Source of the DNA: Charina bottae
Lineage: Eukaryota; Chordata; Lepidosauria; Squamata; Charinaidae
DNA: 64,000 nt
Direction: 5' to 3'
NCBI GenBank assembly: GCA_023362775.1
Contig: JALMGJ010000011.1
Coordinates: forward strand, 22,432,001 to 22,496,000
Shown: piece by piece, positions 11,374 to 34,234 of the stretch
How the letters are laid out: the number at the start of each line of letters is the position of its first letter
How positions within the stretch are numbered: the stretch's first letter is position 1
Program-made: the position numbers and the translations under genes
Notes under the pieces: generated by a model
What the model saw: only the letters and a program-made list of their open reading frames with translations
Told to the model about the DNA's origin: nothing
The model's database searches: none

Positions 11374-14300
11374 GGGTTACAGTACCACAAATAAGTGTTG
11401 CTTAATTCCTTCTGTTTTCCCTCTAATCACATCTTAATGTACTACTTCTGGGATTTGTTAAGCTAGAGATCTCAGCTATATTTCAAGTGCAGAGCTGGCT
11501 TCATTTCTGCCTAGATTTGTCATATTCTGCAAATCAAGATTATAGGTACAGCTTACATCTGTTTCAGGCGTAATGGGAAACTTTGGTTTAGTGGATCCTG
11601 AACATTTTATGGCATACCACATGAAAAAAAGGAGGAAGAGCACGTGGGCAAACTCTTCATCTCAAGATTTCTCGTATTGGGAGGATTTCGAGCTTGTTTC
11701 TCCTAAACTGGGCCATGTGTCTCCTACACATTGTTCCTGCGCATAGCAACGGCATTATTCTCACTCTCACTTTTATCTATTCAGGCACACACTTTAACGT
11801 AGCAGCACCTGTTTTCTCAGCCATTGTTCCCCCATTGGAAGCTATAATCCTTTGGACACTGGAAGGCTGCCCCAGAGATCATAAGATTTTTAAAAATTCC
11901 TCTCTCTAAAGTCAGAGAGAATGCCCCAACCTCCGGGGGAAAGACACGTGTGGAAAACATCCTTCCCTCCCTTCCCTTCCCTGGGAATGCTAAGGGGAAT
12001 CAAAAGAGGGAATCCTGGGTTTGGCCAAATGATCAGTTGGAAAGGGTTATGGATCCAAAAGGGTTATGGAACTACTGCATCAACAGCTTCTTGTCCTTCA
12101 GCCTCTCCCTCTTCCATTGGGAAGAGCTTCCATTAAAAAAAAAAGATCCTTCACTAACAAGAAAATGAAAGGAGAGTCTTTCACATTATTTGGAAGCATC
12201 AACAATGGAGCTCTCAGGAAATAAATCTTGTCAGTGTTTCATTATTCAGTTAGTGGCTATGAGTTTGTCTGGGTTTTTTTTTTTCCTATATGAAGCAGGG
12301 TGTAAGATGTAAAAACAATCATATTTGGAAAAATAATAATAAATGGACCAGCAGCATCTGCAATCGATGCTGACAGCAGAGTATGGCAGGCAATTGGTGC
12401 TGAGAGGCAGATCAAGGAATCAACTCACATTTGACTTTTCCATCCTTCCTCCACAGGCTCCTTTTTAACACTAGGTGGACTTGGGGACTGGGGGTAGGAT
12501 GCTAAGTCAAATGGAAGCCAGATGCCTCAAGTTCAAACATTGCTGACACATTTATAGTTGTAAAGGAGCAACGGTTAGGGCAAGTGGGTTTGCACAGAAG
12601 AGATTTTTCTTTGTAGTGTTTATTATAAGGTCCTGCGTCCGTCCTGGCCTCTTTGGCAGTAGATGAATGTGGCTGTCCAAGAAGAAGAAATGGATCTGTC
12701 AGTTTAATTGGCTGAAATGGAGACAAGCATGCACTGTGGATAATCTGAGATAGCCGTCCCCTTGAGTTTTCTGGCCCTTTGCACCCAGATCTGTTGTTGC
12801 TTGTTAATTATTCAGAGTGGAAATCATGCCCAGGCTAAAGGTCCCCAGAGGGGGGTGGGGAGGGGGTGGAGGGAGAGAGAGAGAGGGGTGCAAAAGAGAG
12901 AGAAGAATGACTTTCTGAGCAATTTGCCAAAACCAGAAGCAGAGGGCTACTACTAAATTAATGGTGGAAGTGGTGTGGTCAGGATCTACGGTCCATGCTT
13001 TGGAAGGAAACGGAGTCAAAAGAGTTAAAGGAGATGGTGGATGTGGTGGATTTGTAGGATTTTGTAGTGGAGGAGGAGGGTAGGAGAGAGAATCAAGGAG
13101 AGGAATTTGGTTCTCCAGTTGAGTATTGTACAACCCAATCAGACTGGGTGGTGCCTCTGTCCGAGGTTCTGAAATTCTGAGCACCGTCCCCTGCCGTCGT
13201 TATTTGAAGAAGCTTCCCCACCACCTGGGAATGCGGGTCCCACCTTCTTGCCTCGTGAAGTTGCTGCCATCCTGTTTGTCAAATGTCCAGAGAGATGTTG
13301 CATCCAATTAGCAGCTGCTTCATCTTGTAAACCGGAGAGTCCTGGCAGTTGCATCTTCCTTTCTTCCATCATTCCTTCCCCCCATTCTGGCAGCCCTCCA
13401 AAGCTTTCCTGAGGTGCATTGGCTTGCCATATGAGAGAGGAGCTATGCAAAAGGGGTGTGCATGCAAGAGAAAGCAGGAAACCACAATCGGGGCACTGTA
13501 GCCCTACCACGCATGCTCTCGTGGGAAGAAAAACAGCCGTCGTTCAAACAAATATTAAAAACAGCCGTCGTTCAAACAAATATTATTTATTTCCTCATTC
13601 GTATGCAGTCATTTTGTTTTGCATTCAGCCCCTCCCTCAATCTCACACTCTAGGATAATTTTGCAGGCAAATCTGGGAGAAGTCTGCAATATCAGAGAAC
13701 CAATGATCTGTTTTATTTTTGTTGCTTTATCCATGTCATTTTTTAATGTAACTAAAGCTGTCCCTACCATAATAGTGGACCCCCACTATTATATTACAGT
13801 ATTCCTCCAAATACATTTGGAAAGCACACTCTTCATTGCATTGTCACCTCCCTGGCACAACTCTCAGATTCCTCTTAGCTCTGCTAAACAGATGCTGTTT
13901 AATCTGATGCTCCTTTAGAGTAAAACAGAGATTTTGGCTTAGCTTTCACTAAAGTGAGAAAGATGCAAAATGCTTCTGGGTCCTATATAGTAGAACACTA
14001 TCTCTTTCCCATTCCAATCTTATATTTAGGAAACTAGCATTCCAGTAAAAAGACTTGAACAATAGTCTGACAGATTTGGCACCATGAAGGTCATTAAGTC
14101 TGTCCTTTTGCTCAGTTTGGGATTTATAATGCAGAATGAATCCACGGCATCCTTGACAGAAAACTATCCAGCGTCTGCTTAATTATCTCCAGTGGAGGAG
14201 ACTCAATCTGTTCTACTGCCAAAAAACCTTAGGCATTTCTTTTAATATTGAGCCAAAATCTGTTTGCACACAATTCCTATCCAGTGATTTTATTCCTGTA

Positions 14301-14385
14301 CTCTGCAACAGAAAATGTTTATTGACATTCAGTTTTCAAATATTGCTTTCTTGTCTCATCTCGTGCTAAACCACTGCCTTAGCCA
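11374..14385. other. Intergenic, no gene recognised
   Basis: Contains a purine-rich GGGGTGGGGAGGGGGTGGAG tract at 12850-12900 and the 28-bp duplication at 13530. Open frames here lack splice context and similarity to anything I know. A distal SYT5 leader exon could lie here, but nothing identifies it. Confidence 0.4.
13530..13586 (+). repeat. 28-bp direct tandem duplication
   Basis: AACAGCCGTCGTTCAAACAA followed by ATATT occurs twice in a row with identical sequence (period 28 bp), pointing to a recent slippage or duplication event. Confidence 0.9.
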
Positions 14386-14389
14386 CTAT

Positions 14390-15065
14390 TTCTTGAGCAA
14401 TCCATGCTGTAATGCATGCATAAAAATAGGTCATAAGCCATGGTTTACAAACTACAATGTTGCGTTGACACACAAAGCTAAAGCAGAAGCAAACAAACTG
14501 TCTTTTGGCTTAGCATGTTCTGTGAGTCCAGCCACAGTTTTGTAGATAAGCAAACTAATCATGGCTTGTTTGACCAGTTCCTGATGTGTTTTCCCTCCTT
14601 TTTAGCTGTTACAATTTTGAAACTCTGCAGATAGATTAGAGGCTTATATAGTGCATAAAACCAAACTAGGAATAAGAGCAGAAACGGCAAAGAAAGAATG
14701 CATCCGTGATTGTACATCATGCTAAGCCAAAACCCAATAATGGATTCAAGCTGTGATTTACTGCTCTTAGGAAATACCGCATACTAATGCAGAAAAGAAA
14801 CAAAGGGGGGGAAAATGCTATGCACATGCACACTCACACACAGAGACATATGCTATGACTCAGTTTGATATATAAGGAATTTAGGGGATGGAGAAACATT
14901 TCTTCACTTGCAAGTCCTTGCATTCTGAACTCGCCTGCTGCACTAAGTGATTATGGTTTAGCTTGGCAAGTAGTGTGAACCCAGCCATTGTGATCTGTTA
15001 AGTATGGTTTATGGCATAGTATGATATGTGAAGTCATGTATGGAATAGTCACCCAACCATGGTTC
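14390..15065. repeat. Old repeat cluster with TTGGCTTAGCATG / ATGGTTTA motifs
   Basis: Motifs TTGGCTTAGCATGTTCTGTG, ATGGTTTAGCTTGGCAAGTA, GTGTGAACCCAGCC and CATGGTTTACAAAC recur in both orientations. Similar pieces lie at 8816-8885 and 60045-60110. This is a degraded interspersed family I cannot name. Confidence 0.4.
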
Positions 15066-15234
15066 AGCAAGGAATTCATTTAAAAAAAAAATGAATTTTG
15101 AAATAAAATTTCAAGGGCAGGCAACGTAAAGAAAGAATGTATATGTCATGGAATTGCCTTTTTAATGGCAATAAACCAGGCAACGGACATGAATCAGCTA
15201 GTGGAGCAACCACTTTTATGAATAGTCTATTTAG

Positions 15235-16745
15235 AAACTGATTGTGTGCCATCAAGTCACTGTTGACCCTTAGCAACCACAGAGACAGATCTTCTCCATG
15301 GTGATTTGTCCCCAACCTGGTCCTTCAGGTCTTCCAAAGGTGCACCCATTACCACTGTAACTGAGGCCCTCCCCCTTGCTGCTGGTCATCCTCTTCTTAT
15401 CTTTCCTTTCATCTTTTCCAGCATTAAAGCCTTCTCCAGAGAGCTAGGTCTACGCATAACCTATTTTGGTTAATTTGAGCCTGGTCTCTCTGGATTGATT
15501 TGTTCTATAATCCGTTTGTTTGTTTTTGCTGTCCGTGGTATTCTCAGGAGCCTTCTCCAACACCATCCTCATTTTTTCTATCCTGCTTCTTCGAAGTCCA
15601 ACTTTCACTTCCTTCGAGTGTCACAGGGAATACCATGGCTTGCAGTATTCTGACCTTTGCAGGTACAGACACGTTACGGCATCTGAGTATCTTTTCCATG
15701 GCCTTCATGGCTGCTCTACCAAGTGCTGCTCTGTGGCGTATTTCTTGACCGTTTGTTCCTTTACTGTTGTGATGGCTGATCCTAAAAGGCAGAAGCTATC
15801 CACCACTTCAATATCTTCCTTGTCAGTTCTAAGGCTGGTTTATATCTGCTGTTGTTAGTTTGGATTTCTTTATAGTCCCATCTTTCCACTGTACTTCTTG
15901 ACTTTTATTACTAGAGCTTGCAGATCCTTTACGTTTTTGGCTATCTGAACAGTGCCATCAGTATAGCACAGGTTATTGATGTTTCTTCCTGCAATTTTAA
16001 AACCACACTCATCTTCTTCCAATCCCTTAATATATATCCAGGATATAAATTGAATACAGGTATTCATTGACTTACGACCATTTGTTTAATGACCAAAGTT
16101 ATGACGGCTCTGAAAAAACTGACTTACAATTAGTCCTTGCACTTACGACTGTCACAGCGTCCCTGCAGTCATGTGATCAAAATTCAGGTGCTTGGCAACT
16201 CGCATATATTTACAACGGTTGCAGCATCCCAGGGTCATGTGATCGCCATTTGCGACCTTCCCAGCCAGCTCCTGACAAGCAAAATCAATGGGGAACCACA
16301 TGATTCACTTAATGACCATGCCAAAAAAGGTCGTAAAATCGGGTGTGACTCACTTAATGACCGCATTGCTTAGCGACAGAAGTTCCGGTCCCAATTGTGG
16401 TCGTAAGTCAAGGACTACCTGTAAATAAGGGGAGAGTATATAGTCTTATTCCTTTGCCAACCTGGAGCCAATCTGTTTCACCATGTTTTGTCTGTACTGT
16501 GGCTTCCTGACCTTTATATAGGTTGCACATGAGGACAATGACATGTTCTGGGATTCCTGTTTTTCTAAACACATTCCACAGCTTGACATGATCAACACAA
16601 TCAATAGCCTTTCAGTAATCAATGAAGCACATACTGACTTTTTTCGGTATTCTTTGGCCTTCTCAGTTATCCAGTATGCATCAGCAATAATTTACAAGCT
16701 AAACTGAGGTCTGAAGTTGTTCAGTATTGTGTGCTCTTATTTATA
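15235..16745 (-). mobile_element. Degenerate Bov-B/RTE LINE fragment, reverse transcriptase region
   Basis: Read on the minus strand, 16740-16430 gives a peptide like CVDHVKLW...GIPEHV...GQEATVQT. After the MITE insertion it resumes with GFKIAGRNINNLCYTDG, the RT active-site block with the usual YADD changed to YTDG, then KDLQALVIKVKKYSGKMGL. Further on, RILQAMVFPV and MGAPLEDLKDQVGDKS-like pieces match the LINE C-terminus. Several frame breaks show it is inactive. Confidence 0.8.
16057..16421. mobile_element. Tc1/mariner-type MITE inserted in a Bov-B LINE
   Basis: Ends CAGGTATTCATTGACTTACG and GTCAAGGACTACCTG are inverted repeats, flanked by TA on both sides (16055-16056, 16422-16423). The interior has TTACGACC and TTAATGACC motifs. 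It splits an antisense Bov-B reverse transcriptase fragment, which continues on both sides. Confidence 0.82.
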
Positions 16746-17272
16746 GTGAGCTTATATTACAAAATCTTTCTGTTTTCCTAAATTACTCTTTGCTTGCTTT
16801 AGGGATTCTACTTTTCTTGTGTTTCTTTTACTGCTTATTTCTATGTTCTTTTTTAGTTTTTTCCCTCTATTAACAAAGTGCTTGTTTAATTTAATTATTC
16901 CTTCCTCCCTTGAATGGAAAAATTCTCTTAACTTCATGTTAGCTAGACAATGTTTGGGCCATTTGCTCTCCATTCATCTGACAGATTTTTGGCTTAACTA
17001 ATTTTATAGAGGCAAGAGACTTGCCAGTTGCTCTCTCTTCTGTTGTCTTTGGCCTTGCTGTTCTCTCTGGGATCTTTGGCCACCAAATTGCTGAATACCT
17101 GCAGGCATCTTTCTGGAAGTCTGAATGTTCCTTTCAGAGCATGAACGTGTCTGTCTTCCATCACAGAAACATACTACGGTTCCTTCTCCTTTGAGAAATA
17201 GCAATTCCACTCTCTCCTCCAATGGACCTCAGCTTCCACTTTTCCTCATACAGCAGCTCAAAAGCTCTAGTA

Positions 17273-17801
17273 CAGAGCTTTCCAAACTTTTCATGTTGGT
17301 GACACACTTTTTAGACATGCATCATTTCGCGACACACTCTTACAGCAGGGCATCATTTTGCAACACACTCTTACAGCAGGGCACAAGGCAGGCACTAGGA
17401 CCTGTGCAAAATCACAGCAGGTTTGGAGGCAGCAAGGCACAAGGCAGGCACTAGGACCTGCGCAGAATCATGGCAGGGCAGGTTTGGAGGCAGCCAGGCA
17501 CAAGGCAGGCACTAGGACCTGCGTGGAATCACAGCAGGTTTGGAGGCAGCCAGGCACAAGGCAGGCACTAGGACCTGCACGGAATCCTGGCAGGGCAGGT
17601 TTGGAGGCAGCCAGGCACAAGGCAGGCACTAGGACCTTCGCGGAATCCTGGCAGGGCAGGTTTGGAGGCAGCCGGGCACAAGGCAGGCACTAGGACCTGC
17701 GCGGAATCCTGGCAGGGCTCGGAGGCAGCAGCAGCCGTGAAGCACCCAGACACTTCAGCCGACACACTAACGTGTCCCGACACACAGTTTGGAAAGCTCT
17801 G
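17273..17801 (+). mobile_element. Non-autonomous hAT element, design A, copy 2, with internal minisatellite
   Basis: Terminal repeats as in the other copies; perfect 8-bp target duplication CTCTAGTA at 17265-17272 and 17802-17809. It is about 529 bp long because a unit of 56-61 bp is repeated in tandem inside it (unit starts 17381, 17438, 17498, 17554, 17615, 17676). Confidence 0.9.
17381..17730 (+). repeat. Minisatellite of six 56-61 bp units inside a hAT element
   Basis: Each unit starts GCACAAGGCAGGCACTAGGA and carries GGAATC...GGTTTGGAGGCAGC. Sister copies at 21889 and 26224 carry only two units or one, so the expansion arose inside this element. The long open frame across it is a by-product of the unit lacking stops. 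Confidence 0.85.
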
Positions 17802-17894
17802 CTCTAGTAACACAGTGTCTACTTTTAAACCTTTTCAGTTTCACCTTGCATCTTTTAGAAAGATAAAGGATCTATGAGCAGTTTGTGTTAGATG

Positions 17895-18295
17895 TGGTCT
17901 TCATGACAAGGGTGGCTTTGATCATCTTGGGCACCGTGTCGCAATATTAGGAGGAGGTCCAGGAGAAGAGCCTTTTCTGCCGTGGCCCCTGCCCTGTGGA
18001 ACATCTTGCCCCCAGAGGTGAGGTTGGCCCCCACTCTTCTGGCCTTCTGGAAGAGCACCAAGACCTGGCTCTGCCGACTAGCTTGGGGGTCCAAGAGTGG
18101 TAGGCAGCCCTGGGGTGGTTGGGGGTTTGAAGACGCTCTCTCCACCTTTTTAGTTCTTCTCTTTTAGCGTTGCAATTTTTTTGGTAATTTTTATCATGGT
18201 TTTTATGATTTTTTTATTTATAAACCGCCCAGAATCACTTCCATAGTGGGATGGGTGGTGCATACATTTAATAAATAAATAATAAATAAATAATA
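17895..18295 (+). mobile_element. CR1/L2-like LINE 3' end
   Basis: Frame at 17982 reads MAPALWNILPPEVRLAPTLL and FWKSTKTWLCRLAWG, the conserved C-terminal block of this LINE class. The tail at 18200-18295 has TTTATAAACCGCCCAGAATC and an (AATA)n run. Confidence 0.78.
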
Positions 18296-18299
18296 TATA

Positions 18300-19645
18300 A
18301 CAATACAGCAAGACTAAATCAAAATGGGCAATGCATGGACTGAATGTGGTCTTTGGGATACTTTGGGCAAGCTTATAGGACAATTGGAATAAACCAGTGG
18401 AAGAGAAGTTAACTAATAATGGAGATTGGATTTGTACGTTGTATAGACAAACCGCAGGAGGAAACACATCTGTGCTTGACTGGAATGTAATCAGAAGCTT
18501 GAAGGGCTTCCATTTAGCAAATGAATGGACGCGCTGGCGCCAGACCATTGATTTTAAAAGTGCCAATCTGGAGACGCATTTATGCTTGAGGCAACGCAGT
18601 TACATTCTCACAAAGAAAAGATGAGGAGGTGAATCTGTCCTACGGACTGTACCGCTGCAAATTACAAACGGGGACTATTTTCGTTTTTTTTAAAAAAGGT
18701 CAATAAAATGCATGACTTGTGGAAAGTTAGTCATGGATAATTTATTCTGTCATCTGGTTTTCTACATGCCCTGCTGCAACTGAGACCTAGGCTGAAATTG
18801 TGTCCCAGGAAAGGTCTCATTGGACAGATGAGGTCAAGAAGCAGACTGGTTGACAGGTGAGCTGGCAGACGAGTAGAGGAGGTTGAATACAGTGTGGTCT
18901 TCTGGGGTGGTTGTGGTAGGGTAAATGTAAAAAAATAAAAAACAAGCTCCATTCATTTTTATAATTAAAGTGAGTGGAAAAACTGAATGGGAAAAGACAG
19001 GCATCTCCTTTGTGGCAGTATCTCCCCGCTCTCCTGCCATTCCTTCCTGTTTATTTTAATTTGCTTTACGTAAGAGACACCGTTTGGGATTGAATGAACA
19101 GCATGAAGCACAGTGTACAGTTCATGGAAAGGTCATCGTGGGAGGATGAGAGAGAAACCAGGGACAGCTGACGGGTTGGAAAGCTCTTCTAAGTTGAGTT
19201 AAAGGCTGGGTCTATCTACCTTTTAAAATTGCCTATAAAATGAACAATTGCTAAGCTCTCTGAAACTTAGCAGTTCCACTGTCCTGGCCAAGAATGGGGA
19301 GCAGTAATTGTATGTCACTTAGAAACAGAGGCTGGCTGGAACTCGACTGAAATCGAGAGGTGGGGGGGAGGAATGAACTGCAGCAGTAATGAATGGGAAA
19401 AGAAGCCAAATGATGAAACATTCAGAAGGAACTAAAAAAAAAGCGGGGGGAAATAAAACTTACTGAGATACATGTCCCCAACTTGGTGTCTTTCAGATGT
19501 ATTTGGCAAAACCCATCATCTGCAACCAACAACACGGTGGCTAAGGAAGATGGGATTTCAATCCAATGTATTTGAAAGGGCACCAAGTTGGAGAAGACCT
19601 GTGTTGCACACAATGCAACATGAAGCTGCTGCTTTAGATGTGTTG
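18300..19645. other. Intergenic, nothing recognised
   Basis: A 138-codon minus frame (18150-18566) and a 75-codon plus frame (18397-18624) overlap each other and a LINE tail and have no recognisable motif. I see no gene here or at 16750-17260 or 19950-20510. Confidence 0.4.
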
Positions 19646-19653
19646 CCATAGTG

Positions 19654-19939
19654 CAGAGCTTTCCAAACTGTGTGTCGCAACACAAAAGTGTGTCGCCACA
19701 CACAGCGTGGTGTGTCGCCACACCACCCGGAAGCCGCGGCGTGCACGTGCACGGCGGCCGCCATGCGCGCGCTGCCGCACGCCCCCCGCGCTGCCGCACG
19801 CCCCCCGTGCCGCCGCACGCCCCTCCCACGCCGCCGCCGTGCGCGTGCGCACCGCCGCACGCCCCCCGCGCCGCCGCCGTGCGCGCGCGTGTCGCCGCCG
19901 CCGGGTGTGTCGCCAGCGGCGGCACTTTGGAAAGCCCTG
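19654..19939 (+). mobile_element. Non-autonomous hAT element, design B (GC-rich), copy 1
   Basis: Same CAGAGCTTTCCAAACTG terminus, closing with ACTTTGGAAAGCCCTG. Perfect 8-bp target duplication CCATAGTG at 19646-19653 and 19940-19947. The interior is extremely CpG- and CCG-rich (CCACCCGGAAGC, repeated CCGCCGCACGCC), unlike design A. Overlapping open frames on both strands, up to 178 codons, reflect the GC-rich composition and are not genes. Confidence 0.88.
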
Positions 19940-20515
19940 CCATAGTGGCTTGGAGCAAATAATGGACAAGTCTAGCTTCATCTAAAGGATCTCTTGAATT
20001 CTTAGAATAATGTTGAAAGTGAGATTATATAATTCCCCTCACTGTAAGATGAAAGAGGATCATGAGAGTTGAAGATGGATTAAGGCCAAGGCTTTCATGG
20101 TTCACAGCTAATTCCTGAGACTCTTACATTATTTAATCCAGCACTCTATGAACAGAACACTTCTTGGTACCAGAGCTAGGAGCAATAAAAGATTTTGGGT
20201 GTTATTGTCAGAATGTACGTTTGAGTAAAATACAAGGTGGAGGTCAGCCCTCTTTCTCCTCTGGCTTTGCTCCTATATTCTAATTGTTTTCAACTATTAG
20301 GACCAGGTCCCATATGGGGGAAGAGGGTACCCAAAGTCTGTGGATTGGATTGATATTTTTATTTTATTTTACAAGAAGTAAAGTAACCAGTTTATATATA
20401 ATGCCAAGAGATATTTCTGTATTTGGGTTTTCAAACATACCTTGATTTACTGGGCCATTGACTTAGGATGTCATGAGAAGAAAATAGGGAAGGGGCCAGA
20501 GAGAGGTCAATGAAC

Positions 20516-20765
20516 TGTCCTGACTTCGAGTGAAGGAAAACACGCTGAGACTTGGTGTACAGGCTCTAGTGTTTTATTGTTCTACTCTGCTAGACAGAAT
20601 CCAGCTAAACTAAAATGAACTAGTAATGCTCAGAGAAAGGGCCCAAGAAACTAGGGCGGGGCCTTCTTTAGCCTCTTGGGAGGAAAGCAAAGCGATTCAG
20701 TACTGCACATGCGTTTATCCCCCTGGAGGGAGCCCCCTCCTTCTTCACCAGTTATCTCCCTGACA
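20516..20765 (-). mobile_element. Short solo LTR, family 2
   Basis: Begins TGTCCTGACTTCG, ends CTCCCTGACA, and has a perfect 5-bp duplication TGAAC (20511-20515, 20766-20770). The minus strand has AATAAAACACTAGAGCC about 65 bp before its 3' end. It lies about 300 bp upstream of the SYT5 ATG. Confidence 0.72.
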
Positions 20766-20840
20766 TGAACAGCCCCCAGACCTCTTAGCCATGTAAAAAG
20801 GTCCCGATAACTCTACCCCTTCTTGTTCTCTTTTTCCTCC

Positions 20841-21053
20841 TTTTATAAGAACAGGGAAAATTCGAAGGCTTCATTTCCAGAAAAAATTGGCTATGAGGAT
20901 CGGTGAGAAGATGCAGTTGCAAAGACACTTCCCTATTAGATTGCATCATTTAATTTTAAATCAAAACTTTTTTAAAAAAAATGTTTAGATGAAACCTGTA
21001 GCACTTGTCAGGAGAGTGCGTAAGTTATCTCTCTTTTCATTCTCACTTTCCAG
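20841..21053 (+). promoter_or_regulatory. SYT5: Possible SYT5 5' end: TATA-like box, leader exon and short intron
   Basis: The first coding exon starts after a good acceptor (polypyrimidine then CAG ending at 21053), so a leader exon should lie upstream. The nearest candidate is a TTTTATAAGA box at 20841-20850, a leader around 20870-20902 and a donor GGTGAGAA at 20902/20903. This is inference from signals only. There is no CpG-rich segment here, and the leader could equally lie many kilobases upstream. Confidence 0.22.
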
Positions 21054-21061
21054 ACTCCACA

Positions 21062-32012
<10,951 letters not shown>

Positions 32013-32443
32013 TGTCCTTTACTTCCTGTCCGACGTCTCCGGCAACCGTTCCATCTCCCACCCGAAGCAAATGGGAGTGTGTGGGTGAGGCTCCCCTGAA
32101 AATGCCTGTTGGGGGGGAGGGAAGGTAACCTGTGAGCCTGTCTCTTTTCTCAGAGCCATTTCCTGTTTGAAAAAAAAAATCTCCGAGAGGAAAAAAAACT
32201 TCTTAATCCACTGTGTGAAAAAAGAAAGAATGCTTACATAGTAATTGGAGACAAGTGACAGATTTACTATGAGTCAACTACGAGACTTACAATGCAATTT
32301 ACGCAGATTTAGATACATATTTCAGATTTGACTCGTGCATTTGAAAATCGAGCCTTATGTAAAAGCAGCCTTTTTTCCCCACAAAAGCATTACTAAATAG
32401 TAATAGTTTATCTGTCAAATTTGGCAACTGGACTTCAAATAAA
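32013..32443 (+). other. SYT5: SYT5 3' untranslated region, proximal part, with AATAAA
   Basis: The stretch after the SYT5 stop codon has no repeat signature. The first plausible polyadenylation hexamer is AATAAA at 32438-32443. Further AT-rich sequence follows and contains more AATAAA-like strings, so the true 3' end may be later. Confidence 0.35.
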
Positions 32444-34010
32444 TCTACTGTTAATCCTTTTTAATTCTTGGTTATACTATAGGTTCAAAACCAAATTTCT
32501 TTAAGGGATATAATTTCATACACATTTTGGATGCTGCTGTGGTGCCATGTTTGAAAACTAGACCTTGTATGGAATTCTATAGTAAACAATGTCTACAAAT
32601 ATGTTTACAATAGATTTTCTAAAAGTTACAACGAGCTCCAATTACATTAACTAAACATTTTTGGAGACTGTATTATAAAACAACTTTATAAAGCTAGATC
32701 TTGGATAAAAATATAACAGAACACATTGAAAACATAGTTTACAAATAAGTTTTCTACAATTTCATAATGGGTTTACATTATGACTAAGGCTAGAATTGAT
32801 ATCCATTTAGCTGGAAGTAATTTAATTCAAAAACACTTACTTCTGAGGACATGTTATAGGATTGCACAGTAAGAGTGAGGTAGAATTTTGTACATTGGAT
32901 TCTGAAATACTTCAAATGTACTCCTCATTAGTTACTGATGCTCTGTCCAAACTAGGACTGAGTAGGTTGAAAGTGCAAAATGTACTGTGTGTAGATTCCA
33001 TATATAAAATTTTAGTAAACATGATATAGGATATCCTAACCATCTTATTACAAAACTTCCACATACTAGAAACTAACAATACTTTGTAGAGCCTGCAGTT
33101 TGATGCTAGAACATAATAGTGTGTTACACATTAGCCAATGTATTAAACTATTCATAAAGTTTGTTAATTTGTTATCAGCTGAATTTTGAGTTTTATAACA
33201 GTTTTGCTTATGCATTTATCTGTTTGACAACTTGTGCTTTACAATATGTATGTTTATGAAATGTTTGATATTAATAAGGGTATTAGGGAAAATTTGCTAC
33301 AAGCTTTCTGAAAGCAGGTTATATTTCCTAGCAATTTACTATCCAACTTGTAATAATTTTGCTTTGTTAAAAACAAGTTTACATTTTTGCTACAAGTTTA
33401 AAACTGGTTTATTATACAACTGCAATACATTTCCTGTTTGTTAGAAAGCACTTTGATGCATTTTATAAATGGAAAAAATACGTTTATCCAAAAAAATTAC
33501 TCTTGGATTTAAAAGTGTTTGACAATAGTTTTACATAGGCTAAAACATGTTTACAATACTTTTAGTATAGCAACGTTACAATTTATTAGACATAATCTAT
33601 AATTGTTTAAAATTTGGATGACTTGCTAAGAATTTATAGCTGATTACACTGCCAGCCATTTTCAGCAGAACTGAAATTGAGGGGAATAATTAAAAAAACA
33701 CAAATTTTGGTTTATAATCCTGAATTAAAATACTTATATGTAACCTTTATGCCAAAATTCTGTTTTTGTTACCAAGTTCTGGATTAGATCATAATCCTTC
33801 AAAAGTATGCCCCGCTTTAAAAAATAAAATCAGATCTTTTGATACTAATATTAGGATTTTTCACCCATAATTTTGCAGCACTTGCTGGACTTGATTTCTC
33901 ATCCCATTACAATAGTTTTAAATCTTGCATCTTGCAGATGATTTTAGTTCCAGGGGAAGACACAACTTACCTTTAGAAGAGGATAACCATCATTTTAATA
34001 ATAAGCCTAA
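32444..34010. other. AT-rich region with recurrent TTTACAA-type motifs
   Basis: Downstream of SYT5. Strings such as GTTTACAATAG, AGTTTACAAATAAG, TGTTTACAATAC and AAGTTTACATTT recur at irregular spacing, with very low GC and no long open frame. It could be a long 3' UTR extension, an old LINE remnant or simple drift. Confidence 0.35.
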
Positions 34011-34019
34011 CCTCTAAGG

Positions 34020-34226
34020 CAGAGCTTTCCAAACTGTGTGTCGGGACACGTTGGTGTGTTGGCTGCAGTGTCTGGGTGTGTCCCGGCTGCTGCTGCCTCC
34101 AAACCTGCCCTGCCAGGATTCCGTGCAGGTCCTAGTGCCTGCCTTGTGCCCTGCTGTAAGAGTGTGTCGCAAAATGATGCATGTCTAAAAAGTGTGTCAC
34201 CAACATGAAAAGTTTGGAAAGCTCTG
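34020..34226 (-). mobile_element. Non-autonomous hAT element, design A, copy 5
   Basis: Perfect 8-bp target duplication CTCTAAGG at 34012-34019 and 34227-34234; terminal repeats and interior as in the 7059 copy. Confidence 0.88.
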
Positions 34227-34234
34227 CTCTAAGG

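Noticed and set aside
13170..13195. Possible RE1/NRSF site near TCTGAGCACC as neuronal control of SYT5
   Set aside because: Only the left half-site resembles the consensus; the GGACAG half is absent.
17125..17693. Repetitive plus-strand open frame with AGTRTC-like repeats
   Set aside because: It translates the internal minisatellite of the hAT copy at 17273.
18150..18566. 138-codon minus-strand open frame as a possible gene
   Set aside because: It overlaps a LINE tail, has no recognisable domain and has no splice context.
19422..19985. Overlapping open frames up to 178 codons on both strands, rich in Ala and Arg
   Set aside because: They lie in the CpG-rich interior of a hAT element. Composition removes stop codons in all frames, and there is no conserved motif.
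1..21000. PTPRH or another SYT5-flanking gene expected from mammalian synteny
   Set aside because: No phosphatase or fibronectin-type exons were seen; the region is repeats and unrecognised DNA.
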